Part shown: piece after piece, positions 26,360-37,000 of the stretch
How the letters are laid out: each line of letters begins with the position of its first letter
Numbering within the stretch: position 1 is the stretch's first letter
NCBI RefSeq assembly: GCF_020042345.1
Contig: NZ_CP083387.1
Span: 930,001-994,000 of the forward strand
DNA: 64,000 bases
Origin: Arachidicoccus terrestris
GTDB lineage: Bacteria > Bacteroidota > Bacteroidia > Chitinophagales > Chitinophagaceae
Direction: 5' to 3'
Made by a program: the position numbers and the translations under genes
Notes under the pieces: model-generated
Seen by the model: only the letters and a program-made list of their open reading frames with translations
The model's database searches: none
What the model was told of the DNA's origin: nothing

Positions 26360-27889
26360 ATGGCTACTTTTTCTTTCCTCAAGACCCTTAAAAACATCAA
26401 TTTAAAAACAGAGATGCTCGCTGGAATGACCGTCGCCATGACAATGATTCCTGAGTCCCTTTCTTTCGCCATTTTAGCCGGGCTTGCTCCTTTGATTGGC
26501 CTTTATGCAGCATTTCTGATGGGACTGATCACTGCCATATTTGGCGGCAGGCCCGGGATGGTATCCGGCGGAGCCGGCTCTACCGTTGTCGTTTTAATTG
26601 CGCTGGTCTCTGCGCATGGTCCTGAATACTTATTTGCAGCGGTGGCGCTGGCCGGTATCTTTCAGGCGCTGGTAGGCATATTTAAGTTAGGCAAGTTCGT
26701 CCGGCTGATTCCCCAGCCTGTGATGTACGGATTCCTAAATGGACTGGCGATCATCATTTTTATGGCACAGGTGGAACAGTTCAAAATTACCACTTCGGGT
26801 ATTACCAGCTGGCTTCATGGAACACCCTTGCTTATAATGGCCGCACTCACATTACTGACCATTCTTATCGTTGTACTATTCCCGAAGTTTTCAAAGGCAG
26901 TTCCTTCTTCATTAATTGCCATTATTATCACTTCACTTTTAGTTTATTTTCTGGGAATCCACACAAAAAAGGTGATAGATATCGCGGCTGTAAGCGGTAA
27001 GTTCCCTGCTTTCCATATCCCTGCCATTCCCCTGACATGGGAAACTTTACAAACCATCCTCCCCTATTCCTTACTCATGGCGGGCGTCGGCCTGATTGAA
27101 ACGCTGTTGACGCTGAACATGGTCGATGAAATGACCGAGACCAAAGGTAATGCCAATAAGGAGGCCGTCGCACAAGGTGCGGCAAATGTAGTAAATGGTT
27201 TTTTTGGTGGCATGGGCGGTTGTGCGATGGTCGCACAGACCCTGGTGAACATTGAAGCAGGCGCCAGATCAAAGCTCTCAGCATTTATAGGCGCGATTAC
27301 AATCCTGATGATCATCCTTATTGGCGGGTCGGTGATTGAACAGATACCCATGGCAGCACTGGTAGGGGTTATGATGATGGTAGCCATCAGCACTTTTAAA
27401 TGGGGCTCTTTGCGCATCATACGGAAAATGCCGAAGACAGATATTTTTGTCGGGATACTGGTTGCAGCCATCACAGTCATCATGCAAAATCTGGCTTTGG
27501 CAGTGCTCATAGGAGTCATTATCTCAGCCCTGGTATTTGCATGGGATAATGCCAAAAGAATCCGCGCCAGAAAGCACCTGGATGCCGAAGGCAATAAAAT
27601 ATATGAAATCTATGGCCCCCTTTTCTTTGGCAGCACAACGGCGTTCCTCGAAAAATTCGATGTTGCCCAGGACCCGCAACGTATCATTATCGATTTTAAA
27701 GAGTCGCGCGTTGCTGATATGTCGGCTATTGACGCCCTGAAAAATATTACAGAGAAATACACTGCAGTAGGAAAACAAGCCGTACTCAGGCACCTGAGCG
27801 CAGACTGCCGGAAAATCCTGAAAGATGCTTCAGGTTTTATTGAAGTGGATATTCAGGAAGATCCCACTTATGCTGTGATGCCCAAATAG
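26360..27889 (+). CDS. SulP-family inorganic anion transporter with STAS domain
   Basis: A 509-residue inner-membrane transporter of the SLC26/SulP family, which moves sulfate, bicarbonate or related anions. The family signature is near the N-terminus (GMTVAMTMIPESLSFAILAG, then PLIGLYAAFLMGLITAIFGG). About eleven further hydrophobic segments follow, including GFFGGMGGCAMVAQTLVN. The last 95 residues are a STAS domain (IIIDFKESRVADMSAIDAL) that regulates transport. The length is normal. The substrate cannot be predicted; no sulfate-assimilation or carbonic-anhydrase gene is adjacent. Confidence 0.92.
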   Translation: MATFSFLKTLKNINLKTEMLAGMTVAMTMIPESLSFAILAGLAPLIGLYAAFLMGLITAIFGGRPGMVSGGAGSTVVVLIALVSAHGPEYLFAAVALAGIFQALVGIFKLGKFVRLIPQPVMYGFLNGLAIIIFMAQVEQFKITTSGITSWLHGTPLLIMAALTLLTILIVVLFPKFSKAVPSSLIAIIITSLLVYFLGIHTKKVIDIAAVSGKFPAFHIPAIPLTWETLQTILPYSLLMAGVGLIETLLTLNMVDEMTETKGNANKEAVAQGAANVVNGFFGGMGGCAMVAQTLVNIEAGARSKLSAFIGAITILMIILIGGSVIEQIPMAALVGVMMMVAISTFKWGSLRIIRKMPKTDIFVGILVAAITVIMQNLALAVLIGVIISALVFAWDNAKRIRARKHLDAEGNKIYEIYGPLFFGSTTAFLEKFDVAQDPQRIIIDFKESRVADMSAIDALKNITEKYTAVGKQAVLRHLSADCRKILKDASGFIEVDIQEDPTYAVMPK

Positions 27890-27893
27890 AAGA

Positions 27894-30290
27894 TTACTCG
27901 ACCTTCAGGCTTTTTACCGGATTCCTTGAAGCGGCCTGTACCGCTTTAAATCCAATGATGAGCCAGGTTATCATCATCATAAGTATAATTACCTGAACGA
28001 ATACCCAGGGTCCGACCGTAACCTTATAGGCAAAATTATTTAGCCAACGATGCATCATCCACGACCCTATGGGCAGCGCTATCAGTGTAGACAAAAGAAT
28101 CAAAAAAACAAAATCTTTTGTAATAAGGCTAATGATGTGTTTTTTAGAGGCGCCCATCACCTTTCTGATGCCAATTTCTTTTGTCTTTACCTCTGCCGTA
28201 TACGTGGCAAGGCCGAAGAGTCCCAGACCGGAAATAATGACGGCAACCAGAGAAAAGATGTTTAACAAGGATAACGTCCGGTTGGTGGACGCATAGGCGC
28301 TATTGAAGTTTTGGTCTAAAAAGTCGTACTTAAAAGGAAGTTCGCCTGCATATTTTTTATACACTTGTTCAGCATTGCTGATAGCTTGGCCCAGCGCGCC
28401 ATTCTCCGCCCTCACATACAATACACCGCCATGCCTTCCATTTTCCCTGGGAACACTGGAAATGATGATAGGGCTGATCTTTTCCTTTAAACTCTGAAAA
28501 TTAAAATCCCGTACGATACCGATCACTTTCCCTTTCCGTCCATTGTATGTTACCTGTTGTCCGATAGGTCTGGCCAGATGTAAAATTTTCACCGCTGTCT
28601 GGTTTAATAGAAAAGCGGCCGAATCCCCCGGCGTTCCACTAAACCCGCTTCCTTTAATTAGCTGCATCTGCATGGCAGACAGGAAGCCCGGCGCAATCTC
28701 CATATCATTGAAAAGAAGATCTATGTCTGATCTTCCGGGTACCCCGAAACTTCCCGAGGTTCTACTTACCTGACTTATATTGGCATTGGCCGAACTGACC
28801 GCTGCTATTGCATTACTACGCCTCAGTTGATCAATGACGGCATCACTGTGCTTTTCCATTGACAGTGGCATATTGACGGTAAAAACCAGTGAGCGGTTAT
28901 ATCCGACATCCTTTGTTCTAACATAATGCATTTGCCTGATCATCACCAGGGACGCAAAAACAATCATAACAGAAATGGAAAACTGAAATACAACCAGAAG
29001 CCGCCGGGAGGCATATTTACCGTGCTTTATACTCCTTGTGCCGCGCATAAACTGCAGCGGCCTGAAATTCGACAGCAAAATGGCCGGATAAACAGCCGTT
29101 GCCAGAAAGGTCCCCAATAGCACCAAAGCTATATTTACTAAAAACCCGCTATCAAATGTTCTTACAGAAAACGGCTGTTTTGTAAGCTGCGTATAGAGAG
29201 GCATACATATAATGATCAGGACTAAGGCGACAAGCAGCGCTACCATTAAAATCAGTGCAGTTTCAGACAAAAACTGCAATATTAATTTACGTCTGCCTGC
29301 ACCCAGGATCTTCCTGACACCGACCTCCTTAATGCGCACAAGCGCTCTGGCCGTAGACAGATTCACATAGTTGATACAGGCGATCAAAACGATCAGAAGT
29401 CCGATCCATCCAAAAGCATCCACCAAATGAAGCATAGATTTACCGCCATACTCGTCGATCAGGTGCATGGTCTCTAATGACTGTAATTTAAACAAGTTCC
29501 CGCTGACACCCGGTCCTCCAAGATCAGAATAAACCTTCGTAATCTGATCTTCAATCTGTTTAATATCACTGTTTTTAACGGTACTCAGATAAACGCCGTA
29601 ATCAAAATTACCGTATTCATCATCAATTGTATGTTCTTTCTCTCCCTTGCCGGTGCTATTATAGGGTCCGGCAATAAACGTCATGGGCAGATACACATCT
29701 ATGCGTGGCAAAGATGTGTTAGAAGGCATATCTTCCGCAACAGCCGAGACAACAAAAGGGTCTTTACCATGAAGAGTGATCGTCTTTCCAATGGGATTTT
29801 CACGCCCGAATATTTTCCTGGCCATTTCAGCGGACAGAACCACACTGTTGCTATTTTCCAAAGGCGACTGCGGATCTCCTTTTATAATCGGCAGGGAAAA
29901 GAAACTGAAAAAGCCGGCATCCACATATCTGGTCTGTTCCTGTATGTCAAAAATCTTTTTGCCCTTATAAACGATTACTGAAGCGCCATAATCCCGGCCG
30001 ATGCGTACGCACTGATCTACCTGTTTATTCATCAGTGCAATTTTTCTGATTGGAGCAGGTGAGGAAATCCAGATCGTGTTATGACCATCAGAGGTTGCAT
30101 AGGCATTATTTACCCGGTAAATATGACCGGCATTCGCGTTAAAACGGTCAAAGCTCTTCTCATATTTAACCCAGATAAAAATAAAAATGGCGGTTGCGAT
30201 GCCGATACCAAGCCCCATAATATGCAGCAGGCTGTAAAAACGATGGGTCTTGAGATTTCTCCAGGCAGATTTTATATTATAAAGAACCAT
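27894..30290 (-). CDS. MacB/FtsX-type ABC transporter permease
   Basis: A 798-residue permease with the duplicated FtsX layout common in Bacteroidota. The N-terminal helix is followed by a MacB-like periplasmic domain (residues about 50-240). Three transmembrane segments come next, ending in the conserved VRIKEVGVRKILGAG coupling motif. After a second periplasmic domain and three more segments the motif recurs as KTKEIGIRKVMGASKKH. No ATPase gene is adjacent; such orphan permeases usually pair with a distant MacB-like ATPase. They may export peptides or lipids or act as mechanotransmitters. It converges with the SulP gene, 4 bp apart. Confidence 0.88.
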   Translation of the reverse strand: MVLYNIKSAWRNLKTHRFYSLLHIMGLGIGIATAIFIFIWVKYEKSFDRFNANAGHIYRVNNAYATSDGHNTIWISSPAPIRKIALMNKQVDQCVRIGRDYGASVIVYKGKKIFDIQEQTRYVDAGFFSFFSLPIIKGDPQSPLENSNSVVLSAEMARKIFGRENPIGKTITLHGKDPFVVSAVAEDMPSNTSLPRIDVYLPMTFIAGPYNSTGKGEKEHTIDDEYGNFDYGVYLSTVKNSDIKQIEDQITKVYSDLGGPGVSGNLFKLQSLETMHLIDEYGGKSMLHLVDAFGWIGLLIVLIACINYVNLSTARALVRIKEVGVRKILGAGRRKLILQFLSETALILMVALLVALVLIIICMPLYTQLTKQPFSVRTFDSGFLVNIALVLLGTFLATAVYPAILLSNFRPLQFMRGTRSIKHGKYASRRLLVVFQFSISVMIVFASLVMIRQMHYVRTKDVGYNRSLVFTVNMPLSMEKHSDAVIDQLRRSNAIAAVSSANANISQVSRTSGSFGVPGRSDIDLLFNDMEIAPGFLSAMQMQLIKGSGFSGTPGDSAAFLLNQTAVKILHLARPIGQQVTYNGRKGKVIGIVRDFNFQSLKEKISPIIISSVPRENGRHGGVLYVRAENGALGQAISNAEQVYKKYAGELPFKYDFLDQNFNSAYASTNRTLSLLNIFSLVAVIISGLGLFGLATYTAEVKTKEIGIRKVMGASKKHIISLITKDFVFLILLSTLIALPIGSWMMHRWLNNFAYKVTVGPWVFVQVIILMMMITWLIIGFKAVQAASRNPVKSLKVE

Positions 30291-30380
30291 TGCTTAATCA
30301 TTTTATTACAGGTAAGCCAAGGGTATGCCAGACAAGCACAAGCCTGGTAATCAACAATGTATACTTCATCTAAGCTAAAA

Positions 30381-30422
30381 GGGTGTCCGCTTTTGAGACA
30401 CTGTACTCAAAAGCGGACACCC
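30381..30422 (-). terminator. Strong hairpin ending the susC-susD-fucosidase operon
   Basis: Perfect 17-bp arms (30381-30397 and 30406-30422) enclose an 8-nt loop, with TTTT next on the minus strand. It lies 43 bp after the GH29 stop and insulates the permease gene from the operon. Confidence 0.8.
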
Positions 30423-30465
30423 GCAATAAGCCATTCACATCGATTGTAGATAGACTACTCCATAC

Positions 30466-31944
30466 CTAGGCATCACCGGTAACCTTCAACACCAGAGCAT
30501 ACCGGACCGCTGATTTTCCTTTTTGCCTGATCTGTAATGTATGCGTATCTGCATTCAATTTTATCTTCCATGAAGGATACCCCATCACACTAATTTTACT
30601 TCTGGACGATACCAACCCTTCGGGAAGGGTAATGCTTTCAGGGACTTGCAACTCACCGCCGGTCTGTTTATCCTCTGAAAGAATAAAGATATAGGTAGAT
30701 TTGCCATCCTCAGATTGGGTAAAAACAAGGTTATCCTTCGCATAAGGCGCGACAGGCCTGGAGTCATAAATGGCAGATCCATTCACCTTCATCCAGGAGC
30801 CAATCTCTTTTAACCGGGCATAGGCTGTATCGCTCCAGTCACCTTTGGGAGAGGGTCCGATATTCAGCAAAAAATTCCCGCCCCTTGAAACGATCCTGAT
30901 CAGCAGATGGATCAGCGTATTTGTCGGTTTATAATGATCGTCAGGCACATAACTCCACGAATTTCCCATTGTCATGCAAGTCTCCCAGGGGTGATCCAGC
31001 GGCTTATCAGGCACCTGCTGTTCCGGTGTCTGATAGTTTTCGTAAGGACCTCCCACCGCCCGGTCTACCACCAGAATACCGGGCTGATATTTTCTGGCCA
31101 TGGCGGCGATCTTAGGCATATCAATATCCTGATTATAGACGTGATTCTCCTTTTGTTCTTCCAGTGTATGAGGCCTGACCCATCCGCCATCCAGCCATAG
31201 AATATCTACGGAACCATAGCCTGTCATCAATTCTTTGATCTGATTATAAGTAAACGTTTTAAACTGATTCCATTTTTTTGGATACTTGGCCGGATCATAG
31301 TTGACATTCCGGTCTTTTGGGGGAAAGTAAGGCCACCAGTAATACGGCGTATTCCAGTCAGGTTTGGAAAAATAAGCACCGATCATCAGCCCTTCTTTTC
31401 TAAAACTATTAAACACCTCTTTGGCAATATTAGCTTTCGGATTGGAGGAAAAAGGCGTTTTAGACGAAGTCACCTTATAATCCGTCTGCTTCGTGTCAAA
31501 CATGCAAAATCCGTCATGGTGCTTCGTGGTAAACACGACGTATTTCATGCCCGCATCCTTAGCGGCTTTAGCCCATTTATCGGGGTTAAAATCCGTCGGA
31601 TTAAAAGTTGTCTGCAGGTTCTCATAGGCTTTTTTATAAGCAAAATAATTATCTGCATAAGGCCCTTTACGCTGTGTCCATCCCTCATCCTCCGGGCAAA
31701 GAGACCAGCTTTCTACAATACCCCATTCACTATAGGTTCCCCAGTGCATCAATAACCCGAATTTCTCACCTTGCCAGTGATGCAGCTTTTGCAAAACCAG
31801 CGAATCCGTTGGCCAGACGTAGTCGTTTTTCTCTTCCTGTGCATATGTCCTGAGCAGTGTTGCACAGAACAGCAATAACAATAACGCCACACGGCAGACT
31901 GGTTTAACGATTCCTCTTGCTATTAGTCTTCGCTGTAGGTTCAT
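30466..31944 (-). CDS. GH29 alpha-L-fucosidase
   Basis: A 492-residue secreted glycosidase that releases alpha-linked L-fucose. The signal peptide runs from MNLQRRLIARGIVKP to about TYAQ. GH29 motifs in order are GLLMHWGTYSEWG, KYVVFTTKHHDGFCMFDT, GAYFSKPDWN and DILWLDGGW, whose aspartate (D252) corresponds to the catalytic nucleophile. A short beta-sandwich ends the protein. I start at the ATG at 31944; the longer frame from 31989 adds residues before the signal. The gene follows susD by about 200 bp on the same strand, so it probably serves the same locus. Relatives can also act on other galacto-configured sugars. Confidence 0.9.
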   Translation of the reverse strand: MNLQRRLIARGIVKPVCRVALLLLLFCATLLRTYAQEEKNDYVWPTDSLVLQKLHHWQGEKFGLLMHWGTYSEWGIVESWSLCPEDEGWTQRKGPYADNYFAYKKAYENLQTTFNPTDFNPDKWAKAAKDAGMKYVVFTTKHHDGFCMFDTKQTDYKVTSSKTPFSSNPKANIAKEVFNSFRKEGLMIGAYFSKPDWNTPYYWWPYFPPKDRNVNYDPAKYPKKWNQFKTFTYNQIKELMTGYGSVDILWLDGGWVRPHTLEEQKENHVYNQDIDMPKIAAMARKYQPGILVVDRAVGGPYENYQTPEQQVPDKPLDHPWETCMTMGNSWSYVPDDHYKPTNTLIHLLIRIVSRGGNFLLNIGPSPKGDWSDTAYARLKEIGSWMKVNGSAIYDSRPVAPYAKDNLVFTQSEDGKSTYIFILSEDKQTGGELQVPESITLPEGLVSSRSKISVMGYPSWKIKLNADTHTLQIRQKGKSAVRYALVLKVTGDA

Positions 31945-32145
31945 ATTCTTTGTTCGGTTTAGATCTGTTATGGGTTTTAGCTGGCACATTCGCTAAAATA
32001 AGCAATCTAATGCAAATCGTAAAAATATCCTTGCAGCTGGCTTCCCGGCACCTGCACCCTAAAAATAACAAGAGCAGCCAAATCTATGCGGTTGCACGAT
32101 TTGACTGCCCTGTTATTTCTCTACCACTACCGTTCGGGATACCTT

Positions 32146-34044
32146 CTAATTCGTGTAACCCGGATTCTGACCCAGCAATGGATTCTTATTGATCTCATCT
32201 CTGGAGAAAGGACGGAAATACATCTTATTCAACCAGGTTCTGTTTTCATGTGCATTATCAACGACGGGCGTATACGTATAGTCATAGATCGTCTCATCAT
32301 GATGATAAGGCTCCTTCATCGTCTTTCCTGACTTAAATTTACCCGTTACCTTAATAAAAGTAATCTTCCGGCCCAGGGTTGTTGGCGCAATCATCCATCT
32401 TCTGGCGTCATGATAGCGATGCTCTTCGTAGGCCAGCTCAATACGTCGTTCATTACGGTATTCATCCATGAGCGCGGCACCTGTAGCCGTAATAGCTGGC
32501 ATTCCGGCGCGATAACGAATCTTGTTCAGCCAGGTTTTAGCTTTATCCTCCTCGCCTGTCTCCAGGCAGGCTTCCACATAATTGAGCACAGCTTCTGTAT
32601 ATCTGAAAAATGGCCAGGGAACAAACTGTTTGTCATTTGCATCAATCTGATTCGGATCCGGGTCAATGAACTTACGCATATAATAACCGGTGCGGGATCC
32701 GTTCCAGTCTTCAATGGAGCTACCCCTGGTATCCAGCCCAGCGAAAGCGATCTTAACGCCTTTTGAATTCAGCAGATCATAACTACCTGTCTGGATCTGG
32801 TTAGCGGGGTCAACATCCCCAGAAATTTTATTACGGGGCTTCCAGTCAGCACCATCAAACAGAATGGTGGCATATAAACGGGGGTCCCTGTTTTTATAAG
32901 GGTGGGCTTTCTCTTCGCCAGTCCATTGAAATTTGCTGCCGTCAGCCATTTCATAATCATCAACCAACAGACCGATCGGCGTATTGCCTGACCAGTTATG
33001 ATACCCGTTGGGACCATTATATTTCCCTATATACTCACCGCCTTCATCCTTGGCAGGCACAAAATAGCGCGCAAACAACAACTCTGATTCTGCAGATGCA
33101 TCTACGCCCGGCGCTTTGCTACCCCCTCCCATAGAGATTGAAATATAATTGGCAGTACCATCTTTAGCGGTTTCTGGCTTTGTAAGATTTAGCTTATACC
33201 CCCCTCCACCTTTGGTAATCACTTCTAAGGCAGCGGCCTTGGCCTTCTCCCAGCGCTCCTGTTGGGAGCCGCTGGTATACGCAAGCTGATCAATTTTATA
33301 ATTAGGGTCATTGTCGGCAAAATCAGACAATTTCTCCAGATTGGCAGCTACATGCAGATCGCTGGCCGCATAGAGCAATATCCTGGACTTGAGCGCCAGT
33401 GCAGCAATATTGGTCGCCTGGCCCTTGGACATGGTTTTCCCTTCCAGCAAAGCAGCAGCACTGTCGCAGTCTTTGACAATAAAATCCACACAATCCGCAA
33501 AACTGCTTCTGGCGATGGCGAAACTGTCATTGAGCTCATAATGCTTTGTAATAATAGGCACCCCGCCATAATAGCGAACCAGTTGGTGATAAAAATAAGC
33601 TCTCAGGAAATAGGCCTGCCCGCGCAGCATGGCATTTGTATTCTCGTCTGTTATCTCGTTGGTTGCACTGGTCAGATTTTCAATAGTCAGATTGCAGGCG
33701 CGGATGCGCTGATACATGGATGCATAGGCATAAGTACCCGATACCCAACCTAAATTAGTCGGACTTAAGCTTCCCTCATTAATGGTATTGATATTGCGTC
33801 CCGTATGCGTAAATACCGCTTCATCTGAGAGCGAAGCCAGCATCTGCTCATCAAAGCCGCCCTGGCCCAGGCCGTTATAGATCTCGGTAACAAAAGCGGA
33901 AGCCAGTGCCGGATCCTTCCAAATCTGATCGGATGGGATCGCATCGAGTGGTTCCTGATTCAGAAAATCCTTGCTGCAGCTGACCGTGCAGATCAGGCCG
34001 GTCGCTATGAGCAGGTGTAGTATATATTTCATTGAATTTTTCAT
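32146..34044 (-). CDS. SusD/RagB-family outer-membrane glycan-binding lipoprotein
   Basis: A 632-residue surface lipoprotein that captures oligosaccharides and forms the lid of the SusC transporter. The signal ends in the lipobox TVSC (MKYILHLLIATGLICTVSC). Family features are FLNQEPLDAIPSDQIW, the TPR-like segment NAMLRGQAYFLRAYFYHQLV with GGVPI and the C-terminal RYTEAVLNYVEACLETGEED, IRYRAG and RNERRIELAYEEHRYHDARRW. Either ATG at 34044 or 34032 could be the start. It follows susC by 48 bp. The ligand is probably a fucose-bearing glycan, judged only from the adjacent GH29. Confidence 0.95.
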   Translation of the reverse strand: MKNSMKYILHLLIATGLICTVSCSKDFLNQEPLDAIPSDQIWKDPALASAFVTEIYNGLGQGGFDEQMLASLSDEAVFTHTGRNINTINEGSLSPTNLGWVSGTYAYASMYQRIRACNLTIENLTSATNEITDENTNAMLRGQAYFLRAYFYHQLVRYYGGVPIITKHYELNDSFAIARSSFADCVDFIVKDCDSAAALLEGKTMSKGQATNIAALALKSRILLYAASDLHVAANLEKLSDFADNDPNYKIDQLAYTSGSQQERWEKAKAAALEVITKGGGGYKLNLTKPETAKDGTANYISISMGGGSKAPGVDASAESELLFARYFVPAKDEGGEYIGKYNGPNGYHNWSGNTPIGLLVDDYEMADGSKFQWTGEEKAHPYKNRDPRLYATILFDGADWKPRNKISGDVDPANQIQTGSYDLLNSKGVKIAFAGLDTRGSSIEDWNGSRTGYYMRKFIDPDPNQIDANDKQFVPWPFFRYTEAVLNYVEACLETGEEDKAKTWLNKIRYRAGMPAITATGAALMDEYRNERRIELAYEEHRYHDARRWMIAPTTLGRKITFIKVTGKFKSGKTMKEPYHHDETIYDYTYTPVVDNAHENRTWLNKMYFRPFSRDEINKNPLLGQNPGYTN

Positions 34045-34092
34045 AATGTTTATTTTTTGCGTTCCGCCGTTCTTGATGGGAACAACTGTGGG

Positions 34093-37000
34093 TTAAAACT
34101 GCACACTTAATCCAAAATTGATGATTTTGGCCTGCGGATAATACTGTCCGTTAGAGGAAGTAGATTCCGGATCCCAGATCTTGATCTTATCCCAGGTAAT
34201 TAAGTTAAGCCCGTTGACAAAAAACCGCAACCTTGAAATCCCGGCTTTCTCTAATAGATCAGCAGGCAATGTATAGCCGAGTTCCAGGTTTTTCAGGCGA
34301 ACATAGTTATTGTTGCGCAGCCAATAAGTATTGTTACCAGCTACTGCCATATCGGTATAATAGGTATTATTACGATTGGCCAGCCTTGGATACTCTGAAC
34401 TATGGTTATCTACTGTCCAGCGATGGTCATAGGCGTATTTGGTGAAGTTACCGATATCACCGGATTCCGTCAGCCCGATATACTGTAGTCCGCCGAAGGC
34501 GCCCTGAAACAAAACGGACAGATCAAAGCCCTTATAATCCACGTTAAGGTTGAGGCCCGTAGTGAACGAAGGATCGCCTGTCTTATCCAATCTGACCTGA
34601 TCGTCTCCGTCAATTCTGCCATCACTATTAACATCCTTGAACTTCATATCACCCGGGCGGATTTGTCCGGTAATATCGTTATAGTCGATCTTATTGGCAT
34701 CAACGGCCGCCTGATCAGCGAATACGCCATCATACTGATAGGCCAGAAAAGCGCCTACAGGGGCACCGGTAGATTTCTGATAATCAGGTGCTCCCGGTGT
34801 CTCGTCCCAGTATATGATCTTATTTTTGGCATAGCCTCCATTCACACTGGCACTGTAATGCCAGTCGCCTGCATCCCCCACATAACCTACTTTAAATTCC
34901 CATCCTTTATTCTCTACTTCTCCAAGGTTCACCGGCGGCAATTTGTCGGTAATACCGGAGCTCTCAGGAATAGAATTTCTCTGATCAATCAAGATATTGG
35001 TCCTTTTATTATGGAAATAATCGAACTCAACACTGACATGGTTATTTAACAGGCTCGCATCAAAACCGATATCCATATTATTGGCGGTTTCCCAGGTAAA
35101 ATTCGGGTTATTCACGACCCACTCAAATAAAGACTTAGTTTCTTCCCCGCCCAGAATATAGCTACCATAACGCATAGATGCCATATACTGGTACTCTGCC
35201 AGATTACTGGTGCCTGGAATATAGGCTTCGGCCCCCATCCTACCCCAAGATCCGCGCAGCTTGAAATTATTGATAAAGGACAGGTTATTTTTCCAGAAAT
35301 TCTCTTCGGAAATACGCCAGGCCAGGCTCACACCCGGAAAGAAACCAAACCTTTTGTCCGGCGGGAAAATATAGGAACCGTCAGAACGCCAGAGGAATTC
35401 CGCAATATAACGCTCTTTATAGTTATAGCCCACTCTGCCAAAATAACTCAATCTGGCTCTCTGGTAAAGACCATAGGGATTTCCTGTCGGGCCATCATTG
35501 CCAAGGTCTTGCTCTCCCGATCCACCGGCATTAAACTGATCCAGATAAGCAGAGATAAAATACCTGCGAAACGCATAGAAGTCATCATTATCCACTTTTT
35601 CACGGCTAACGCCCGCCAGAAATGTCACTTCATGTGCATCACCGAAGGTGCGCTGATAATCGACCAGCCCTGTCAGGTTAACGGCCAGCTGGCTGGCTGC
35701 CCACTGCTTCAGCCGGGGATCTGTATATGGGGAGCGAATATGACCTGTAAGGTCAGGTGTCTTACCATCTTCCAGAAAATCGCCGCTTTCCCAGAAATAC
35801 AAAGTCCATGGAATCTGCCAGAGTTTCCGGCGGCCATGCATTTTATCGATAGAAGCAGTTCCTGTTACTTTAAGACCTTCGACACCGGGGATCTTAATTT
35901 CCAGTTTACCATTGGTCTGAAAATAATCTCTTTTATCACGGTCGTAACCCGTAAGGTCAGTGGTGATCACATAGGGGTTCTGACCATATTCAATATCAGG
36001 TCCGGGTAATCCGTTAGGCCACACCTCTATTTCGGTCGGTTTACCACGCATCAACATTCTGAAGATATCGCCCGCCCCTAAAGTGGGAAAATGACGATAC
36101 TCTTCTCTGGCCGTGACACCCAGACTGACTTTCACATATTTATTGATATTCGCTTCCAGATTGATACGCATATCATATTGCTGATAGCCGGTCGCGGAAT
36201 TCTTATAATAAGCATCCTGATTAAGATAACCCAGTGAGGCCAGATAATGAATATTATCGCTTCCGCCACTTAACTGTACATTATGCCTGGTTTGTGGCGA
36301 CCAATTTTTAAGGGTCGTACCAAACCAGTCTGTATTGGGATAATGCAAAGGGTCGGAACCGTCCGCATATTTTTTCAGCTCTTCTGTTGTAAAAGCAGCC
36401 TCGACCTTGTTATGGTCATCCTTAGTGATATATTGCCCGTCGCTGGCAAATGCAGCAGAGGCGGCGGCCCATTCATCAGTAGGAACATTATCATAGATAT
36501 TCAGCTCATTGCGGATCTTGCCATATTCCACGGCATCTGACATTTCGGGCGTTCTGGTAGGGCGCTGCAGGCCATAACTAAAATCATAGGACAAGCGCGG
36601 CTTACCTGTCTTACCCTGTTTGGTGGTAATCAGGATAACGCCGTTTCCCGCTCTGGAACCATAGATGGCAGCAGAGGCGTCCTTTAACACAGAAACACTC
36701 TCAATGTCAGCAGGATTCAGTCTTTCCAAACCACCTGCACGGTTAGGGACACCGTCAATAACGATCAAGGCATCACTATTGCCGAGGGAGTTGGTTCCGC
36801 GGATTCTGATTTTAGACCCGTCGTATCCAGGTTCACCGGTGGATTGTACCGCCGTTACCCCAGGCAGACGGCCCGCCAGAGAATTAGAAAGATTGGTCAC
36901 AGGGGCTTTTTGCAGATCAGTCCCCTGGACAGAGGCGACGGCTCCCGAAATGGTTACCTTCTTTTGCGTACCATACCCGACTACCACAATATCCTGCAGC

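Noticed and set aside
26272-26472. Minus-strand 66-residue frame as source of the orphan terminator at 25957
   Set aside because: It is antisense to the SulP start and has no family match, so it does not explain the terminator.
27064-27594. Minus-strand 176-residue frame
   Set aside because: It is fully antisense to the membrane part of the SulP gene and has a composition expected from the complement of hydrophobic codons.
33262-33753. Plus-strand 163-residue frame
   Set aside because: It is antisense to SusD with no supporting start or similarity.
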